In this document: positions 9,201 to 10,334 of the stretch, piece after piece
Position numbering within the stretch: position 1 is the stretch's first letter
Layout: each line of letters begins with the position of its first letter
Origin: Phoronis pallida
Lineage: Eukaryota > Phoronida > Phoronidae
DNA length: 10,334 bases
Direction: 5' to 3'
Assembly (NCBI GenBank): GCA_028565715.1
Contig: JAOXYC010242789.1
Coordinates: forward strand, 1 to 10,334
Notes under the pieces: generated by a model
Seen by the model: only the letters and a program-made list of their open reading frames with translations
The model's database searches: none
What the model was told of the DNA's origin: nothing
Program-made: the position numbers and the translations under genes

Positions 9201-9404
9201 TCGTTACATTTTTGTTTTATTTTATTCCAGTTCCTTGGACACGCTAAGGAAGCCACCAAGCAGACCCTCAATGAAGCTCTCGAGTTCTTCGGTGCCTACA
9301 AGGGTGACTTGGGTGGTCTCTGGACTCAGTTGAAGAACTCCATCGCCACCATCAAGAGCCACATGACTGTCACACCACCAACACCAACTCAACCAGCTTA
9401 TTAA
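197..9404 (+). CDS. Tandem-repeat amphipathic helical protein, 5' partial, 19 exons
   Basis: Seen: the exons 197-219, 598-678, 1100-1289, 1658-1680, 1959-2039, 2476-2665, 2916-2938, 3169-3249, 4128-4317, 4674-4696, 4974-5054, 5460-5649, 6110-6195, 6633-6819, 7120-7205, 7414-7600, 8442-8473, 8735-8935 and 9231-9404 all have AG before and GT after. They join in one open frame of 709 residues to TAA. Residues 1-392 are four 98-residue units, 393-574 two 91-residue units, and 575-709 a unique C-terminus. Every C exon has QLYKDL and an H(V/I)xPA motif. The protein is Lys-rich and Cys-free; its only Met and Trp are in the last exon, so the start codon lies upstream. Splice phases recur exactly (A to B 0, B to C 0, C to A 1). 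The family is not recognised. Inference: a secreted or lipid/matrix-binding repeat protein, or a peptide precursor. The exon structure is much surer than the function. Confidence 0.88.
220..597 (+). other. Intron, unit 1 A to B
   Basis: This 378-base AT-rich intron has a gtaagt donor and a gttacag acceptor. I see no repeat or RNA gene in it. Confidence 0.75.
598..678 (+). CDS. Exon B, unit 1 (amphipathic helix)
   Basis: This 81-nt, phase 0-0 exon follows gttacag and is followed by gtagga. It encodes 27 residues beginning DDPIATLEAKLKVV and ending TKGKA. Hydrophobic residues spaced every three to four positions predict one amphipathic helix. It is the most divergent of the four separate B exons. 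The donor is weaker than the gtaagt used by units 2-4. Confidence 0.85.
679..1099 (+). other. Intron, unit 1 B to C
   Basis: This 421-base AT-rich intron runs from gtagga to ttattacag. I see no recognisable element, in contrast to the B-to-C introns of units 2-5. Confidence 0.75.
1100..1289 (+). CDS. Exon C, unit 1 (Lys-rich helical module)
   Basis: This 190-nt exon follows ttattacag and ends in a phase-1 gtatgt donor, encoding 63 residues plus one base. It has FKQLYKDL near residue 9, a Gly-rich turn (VGGGAK), a long Lys-rich helix, the HIGPA break and a final helix ending AFFDKIFKK. It starts GIV, like units 5-6 (GIL) and unlike units 2-4. Its size and phase are identical to the C exons of units 2-4. 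Confidence 0.88.
1290..1657 (+). other. Intron, unit 1 C to unit 2 A
   Basis: This 368-base intron has a gtatgt donor and a T-rich tract before tttttcag. I recognise nothing else in it. Confidence 0.75.
1658..1680 (+). CDS. Exon A, unit 2 (acidic microexon)
   Basis: This 23-nt exon lies between tttttcag and gtaagt. With the preceding G it encodes ETRELEDE, which has five acidic residues and one Arg. It differs from the unit 3 and unit 4 copies by one silent base. Confidence 0.85.
1959..2039 (+). CDS. Exon B, unit 2 (amphipathic helix)
   Basis: This 81-nt, phase 0-0 exon lies between tatttcag and gtaagt. Its 27 residues begin TDAVTKLEAKLQVV and end TEGKA. The protein is identical to unit 4's B exon although 14 of 81 bases differ, all silently. 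That pattern is strong evidence that it is a selected coding exon. Confidence 0.9.
2168..2271. repeat. Perfect 28-bp inverted repeat (stem-loop)
   Basis: The arms at 2168-2195 and 2244-2271 are exact reverse complements over 28 bases around a 48-base spacer. The spacer contains the palindrome ccatgcatgg at 2225-2234. The structure abuts the tail side of the antisense SINE-like element in the same intron. The perfect match implies recent origin or a maintained hairpin. Confidence 0.9.
2272..2408 (-). repeat. tRNA-derived SINE-like element, antisense
   Basis: Read on the minus strand, a tRNA-like head has an A box (TAGCCAAGTTGG, 2384-2395) and a B box (GGTTCGGATCC, 2346-2356), which form an internal Pol III promoter. 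A body follows that shares the gccagtaaagt and agacacaac blocks with the element at 6315-6593. It lies in the unit 2 B-to-C intron. Outer limits are approximate, and I saw no clear target-site duplication. Confidence 0.7.
2476..2665 (+). CDS. Exon C, unit 2 (Lys-rich helical module)
   Basis: This 190-nt exon lies between ttccttttag and gttagt. It encodes SAKKFF, then FRQLYKDLSVIDG, a long Lys-rich helix, EHVGPA, and a last helix ending FLKKVFGK. There are 15 basic and 6 acidic residues over 63 positions. An AG two bases downstream is a possible alternative acceptor. The chosen start is fixed by alignment with units 3 and 4 and by the frame. Confidence 0.9.
2916..2938 (+). CDS. Exon A, unit 3 (acidic microexon)
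   Basis: This 23-nt exon lies between gtttttcag and gtaatt and encodes ETRELEDE. It is identical at the base level to the unit 4 copy. Confidence 0.85.
3169..3249 (+). CDS. Exon B, unit 3 (amphipathic helix)
   Basis: This 81-nt, phase 0-0 exon lies between tatttcag and gtaagt. It differs from unit 4's B exon at only 3 of 81 bases. One difference replaces the final Ala with Asp (TEGKD), and the other two are silent. This points to recent duplication or gene conversion between units 3 and 4. Confidence 0.9.
3250..4127 (+). other. Long intron, unit 3 B to C
   Basis: This 878-base AT-rich intron is about twice as long as the B-to-C introns of its neighbours. It carries the palindrome and direct-repeat cluster at 3930-4001. 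Its last 43 bases are homologous to the introns ahead of the unit 2 and unit 4 C exons. The remainder, about 3290-3930, shows nothing I recognise. Confidence 0.7.
3930..4001. repeat. Palindrome with 18-bp tandem direct repeat
   Basis: The unit attgctacatttgcggtt occurs twice without gaps (3966-3983 and 3984-4001). The first copy also forms the right arm of a 12-bp palindrome (3954-3965 and 3967-3978, one-base centre). A further ttgctacat lies at 3931-3939. It could be a miniature transposon relic or a simple local duplication. Confidence 0.85.
4128..4317 (+). CDS. Exon C, unit 3 (Lys-rich helical module)
   Basis: This 190-nt exon lies between ttccttgtag and gttagt. It encodes TASKFFTEFRQLYKDLLVID, a Lys-rich helix, DHVGPA, and a final helix ending FLKKVFGK. 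Flanking intron sequence on both sides is homologous to that around the unit 2 and unit 4 C exons. Confidence 0.9.
4318..4673 (+). other. Intron, unit 4 leading (C3 to A4)
   Basis: This 356-base intron has a first half clearly homologous to the intron after unit 2's C exon. Both start gttagtatttgtttattta and later share a ggaatggg block. I see no inserted element. Confidence 0.75.
4674..4696 (+). CDS. Exon A, unit 4 (acidic microexon)
   Basis: This 23-nt exon lies between cattttcag and gtaact and encodes ETRELEDE. It is base-for-base identical to unit 3's A exon. Confidence 0.85.
4974..5054 (+). CDS. Exon B, unit 4 (amphipathic helix)
   Basis: This 81-nt, phase 0-0 exon lies between ctatttcag and gtaagt. 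The 27 residues begin TDAVTKLEAK and end TEGKA. The protein is identical to unit 2, and the sequence differs from unit 3 by three bases. Confidence 0.9.
5168..5232 (-). pseudogene. tRNA-like fragment (tRNA-Val-like D arm)
   Basis: On the minus strand the sequence has an exact B box (GGTTCGATTCC, 5173-5183) and an A-box-like GTAGTGTAGAGG ending at 5212. That D-arm pattern resembles tRNA-Val. The acceptor and T stems do not pair properly, so I read it as a tRNA pseudogene or a lone SINE head, not a working tRNA. It lies in the unit 4 B-to-C intron (5055-5459), which otherwise shows nothing notable. Confidence 0.55.
5460..5649 (+). CDS. Exon C, unit 4 (Lys-rich helical module, weak donor)
   Basis: This 190-nt exon follows cctttcag. 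It encodes NAGKFFTEFRQLYKDLLVID, a Lys-rich helix, EHVGPA, and a last helix ending FLKKVLGK. Its donor is gttcga instead of the gttagt of units 2 and 3, so splicing here may be inefficient. Read-through keeps the frame open for 30 more residues to a TAA at 5739-5741. A canonical AATAAA follows at 5800-5805. Confidence 0.87.
5650..6109 (+). other. Intron with possible alternative 3' end
   Basis: This 460-base intron follows the weak gttcga donor of unit 4's C exon. It contains an in-frame stop at 5739-5741 and AATAAA at 5800-5805, which together could make an intronic terminal exon. The rest is AT-rich without recognisable elements. Confidence 0.6.
5800..5805 (+). terminator. Possible intronic poly(A) signal
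   Basis: A canonical AATAAA sits 59 bases after the in-frame stop that read-through of the unit 4 C exon would reach. Its use is inference; such hexamers are common by chance in AT-rich introns. Confidence 0.3.
6110..6195 (+). CDS. Fused exon A+B, unit 5
   Basis: This 86-nt exon lies between cctctag and gtaaga. With the preceding G it encodes 29 residues beginning ERRDIVADLEKKLVEAS and ending TGKG. It aligns with A plus B of units 1-4 but has no intron between them and is six codons shorter around the old junction. Confidence 0.88.
6315..6593 (-). repeat. Long tRNA-derived SINE-like element, antisense
   Basis: On the minus strand a near-complete tRNA-like head has an A box (TAGCTCAGTTGG, 6572-6583), a Glu-type TTC anticodon loop (6553-6559), a B-box-like AGTTCGGATCC (6529-6539), and a pairing acceptor stem (GAGCGG with CCGCTC). 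A GC-rich body of about 200 bases follows, far richer in GC than the surrounding intron. It shares blocks with the element at 2272-2408. It lies in the unit 5 B-to-C intron. The superfamily is not assigned and the tail boundary is approximate. Confidence 0.75.
6633..6819 (+). CDS. Exon C, unit 5
   Basis: This 187-nt exon follows gatttacag and ends in gtacaa. It encodes 62 residues beginning GILKALKEFRQLYKDLLEID, with DHVSPA and an end of FLGIFKR. It is one codon shorter than C in units 1-4, the loss being near the C-terminal helix. The joint to the next unit reads FKR|ERR, a basic cluster. Confidence 0.9.
6820..7119 (+). other. Intron, unit 5 C to unit 6 A+B
   Basis: This 300-base AT-rich intron runs from a gtacaa donor to a tttatttag acceptor. 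I see nothing else in it. Confidence 0.7.
7120..7205 (+). CDS. Fused exon A+B, unit 6
   Basis: This 86-nt exon lies between tttatttag and gtaagg. The 29 residues begin ERRDAVAVLENKLVEAT and end SGKG. It is closely similar to the unit 5 fused exon, with the same length and phases. Confidence 0.88.
7414..7600 (+). CDS. Exon C, unit 6
   Basis: This 187-nt exon lies between tttttcag and gtaacg. It encodes GILKALAQVRQLYKDLLEID, a Lys-rich helix, DHVNPA, and an end of FLKIFQR. This is the last full repeat. The joint to the terminal region reads FQR|GTRDLDDE. Confidence 0.9.
7601..8441 (+). other. Long intron before the C-terminal exons
   Basis: This 841-base intron contains a 10-bp hairpin (7856-7880), a small hairpin at 8017-8031, and a stretch at 8179-8217 resembling the sequence that precedes C exons in units 2-4. 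It may be the scar of a lost repeat unit. No exon-like open segment was found. Confidence 0.65.
7856..7880. repeat. Hairpin, 10-bp perfect stem
   Basis: tgatcatcat (7856-7865) and atgatgatca (7871-7880) are exact reverse complements around a 5-base loop. A weaker inverted similarity extends outward (ccagtgacatcat against actggtagtatgatg), as in a decayed foldback element. Confidence 0.7.
8442..8473 (+). CDS. A-type exon opening the C-terminal region
   Basis: This 32-nt exon lies between gcttctag and gtaagt. With one upstream G it encodes GTRDLDDEVFD. The first eight residues match unit 1's A exon (GTRDLDLE) except for one position, followed by three extra codons. It enters in phase 1 and leaves in phase 0, like the other A exons. 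Confidence 0.8.
8735..8935 (+). CDS. C-terminal helical exon 1 of 2
   Basis: This 201-nt, phase 0-0 exon lies between tttatacag and gtaaat. The 67 residues open VVELRRRGLISDLFGKVV, continue as long amphipathic helices with HGKFKEL and KAHVEKAKPHVDN, and end KELAKE. The RRR before GLISDLFGK resembles a proprotein cleavage site, but processing is only inferred. It is not a copy of B or C, though its composition is similar. Confidence 0.88.
9231..9404 (+). CDS. Terminal coding exon with stop
   Basis: This exon follows tttattccag and encodes 57 residues plus TAA at 9402-9404. It begins FLGHAKEATKQTLNEALEFF, has a Gly-rich turn (KGDLGGLW) with the protein's only Trp, then a helix with its only Met (KSHM). 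It ends in a flexible TPPTPTQPAY tail. It joins in frame with 8735-8935. Confidence 0.9.
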   Translation, partial: FLGHAKEATKQTLNEALEFFGAYKGDLGGLWTQLKNSIATIKSHMTVTPPTPTQPAY

Positions 9405-9475
9405 ACTCTTTAGGTATATTGATGTACTGAACCTTTGAGTTAATCAATAAAGATTTAAGTTAAAATAAGTATTGG
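9405..9475 (+). other. 3' untranslated region
   Basis: This short UTR runs from the stop to the expected cleavage zone, 10-30 bases after the AATAAA at 9446-9451. The end is approximate. Confidence 0.65.
9446..9451 (+). terminator. Poly(A) signal AATAAA
   Basis: A canonical hexamer lies 42 bases after the stop codon, and a GT-rich stretch (ttggtgtga) follows at 9472-9480. This is the expected layout of a cleavage and polyadenylation site. Confidence 0.8.
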
Positions 9476-9479
9476 TGTG

Positions 9480-9955
9480 AACTCTTTTACAACTCCATGT
9501 ATCGCCATAAACTAGCTAACTGCAAACACTCTACAGTGTTTAAAAAAACTTGCATTAGACAAGGCTTGCTACCCGTATACACACATTCAATGTAGGCATA
9601 TTTTAAACTTTAACGACGGTGGATGAACAAGCAAAACTCACATTACCGGCATTACACTGCTTAAACTTCAAATTAACATTCCTGTGACTTAATTTCTATT
9701 CAAAAGCGACTGATTAATTCTCACTACCCAACTACTGTGTTGACCTCATAAGACTGGGCCATAAAGGAAAGAGTAAACATAATTTTCTCTTTGACTGCAG
9801 GGGCACGTTCCATTGCTATTTGTGGAATAAATTAGTTTCATGGCCAATCGACAAATACCTACCCCTTTAGGGGGCGGAATGTACATTGTTAAGCCTGTAA
9901 CGCATGTTTTACCACATGCTTTTTAAAGATAAATCCAGAGCAAAGAGTAATGGAG
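9480..9955. other. Intergenic stretch with no recognised feature
   Basis: This AT-rich sequence follows the gene's poly(A) site. I found no open coding exon, tRNA-like sequence or clear repeat, apart from a short 4-bp hairpin near 9862-9873. Confidence 0.6.
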
Positions 9956-9959
9956 ATGT

Positions 9960-10150
9960 TTTAAATCCCGAAGGGTCTTTTGACAGTCTCCATCCAATGC
10001 TGTCGACAGCAGCGTTTCTTGCCTCATTCCAGCTGGACCATCATTATTCACCCATCTCTCTCTCCACTCTTCTCCTCAAAGTCGTCTTCGGTCTACCTCT
10101 CCTCCGTCTTTCTGAGGGTGTCCAGGTCACCGACATCCTCGTACTATCCT
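9960..10150 (-). pseudogene. Decayed 3' end of a non-LTR retrotransposon ORF
   Basis: Translated on the minus strand, this segment reads WTPSERRRRGRPKTT (W codon at 10122-10124), then a basic stretch, two adjacent stops (TAA at 10044-10046, TGA at 10041-10043), then WSSWNEARNAAVDSIGW. The order WTP, RGRPKTT, W..W.EA...A.....W is the known C-terminal tail found after the reverse transcriptase of many animal non-LTR elements. Nothing of the reverse transcriptase itself is seen, so it is a 5'-truncated dead copy. The limits are approximate. Confidence 0.72.
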
Positions 10151-10334
10151 TCACTAGTCAGTACAATAATCAATCATAACCTACCTTAAGGTTATGTAGG
10201 AGGTTAATTAGCAATCCTCTTTCTTTTTCAAAAAACAATAAAACTAAACATTTTAATCCCATGAAAGTATATATTTTCTGAAACTTTGAGAACTATGTTT
10301 TCATAATTTTAACAGTTTAACATCTAAAAATTCC

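Noticed and set aside
9904-10189. Plus-strand open frames downstream of the gene
   Set aside because: They lie opposite the LINE-derived tail, whose minus-strand translation gives the recognised motifs.
10237-10242. Second AATAAA poly(A) signal
   Set aside because: No plus-strand gene ends there. The hexamer is expected by chance in this AT-rich stretch.

Overview
This window is eukaryotic and almost certainly from an animal. It is AT-rich, with many short exons bounded by GT...AG introns, tRNA-derived SINE-like repeats, and a decayed LINE 3' end. The repeats resemble those common in marine invertebrate genomes. I cannot name the species or phylum from the sequence; an echinoderm or a mollusc would both fit.

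One plus-strand gene fills positions 1 to about 9480, and its 5' end lies outside the window. Nineteen exons join in one continuous frame over 709 residues, from 197 to a TAA stop at 9402-9404, with a poly(A) signal at 9446-9451. The protein is a tandem repeat of helical cassettes. Units 1-4 (exons 197-5649) are 98 residues each and are built from three exons. Exon A is a 23-nt microexon encoding an acidic octapeptide such as ETRELEDE. Exon B (81 nt) encodes one amphipathic helix. Exon C (190 nt) encodes a very Lys-rich helical module with the motifs QLYKDL and H(V/I)xPA. Units 5-6 (6110-7600) are 91 residues each, because A and B are fused into one 86-nt exon that is six codons shorter. Three terminal exons (8442-9404) encode a non-repeated but similarly helical C-terminus ending in a Pro/Thr-rich tail.

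The visible protein has no Cys, only one Met (near the C-terminus) and one Trp. The start codon and any signal peptide must therefore be upstream. I do not recognise the family. The alternation of acidic spacer and cationic amphipathic segment, with basic residues at the joints, suggests either an amphipathic lipid- or matrix-binding repeat protein or a polyprotein precursor. Both are inferences.

Every B-to-C intron in units 2-5 carries something extra: an antisense SINE-like element with a perfect 28-bp inverted repeat (2168-2408), a palindrome with an 18-bp direct repeat (3930-4001), a tRNA-like fragment (5168-5232), and a long antisense SINE-like element (6315-6593). Introns of units 2-4 are recognisably homologous, so whole genomic cassettes were duplicated, introns included. 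Downstream of the gene, 9480-9950 holds nothing I recognise. The stretch 9960-10150 on the minus strand is the decayed C-terminal end of a non-LTR retrotransposon ORF.
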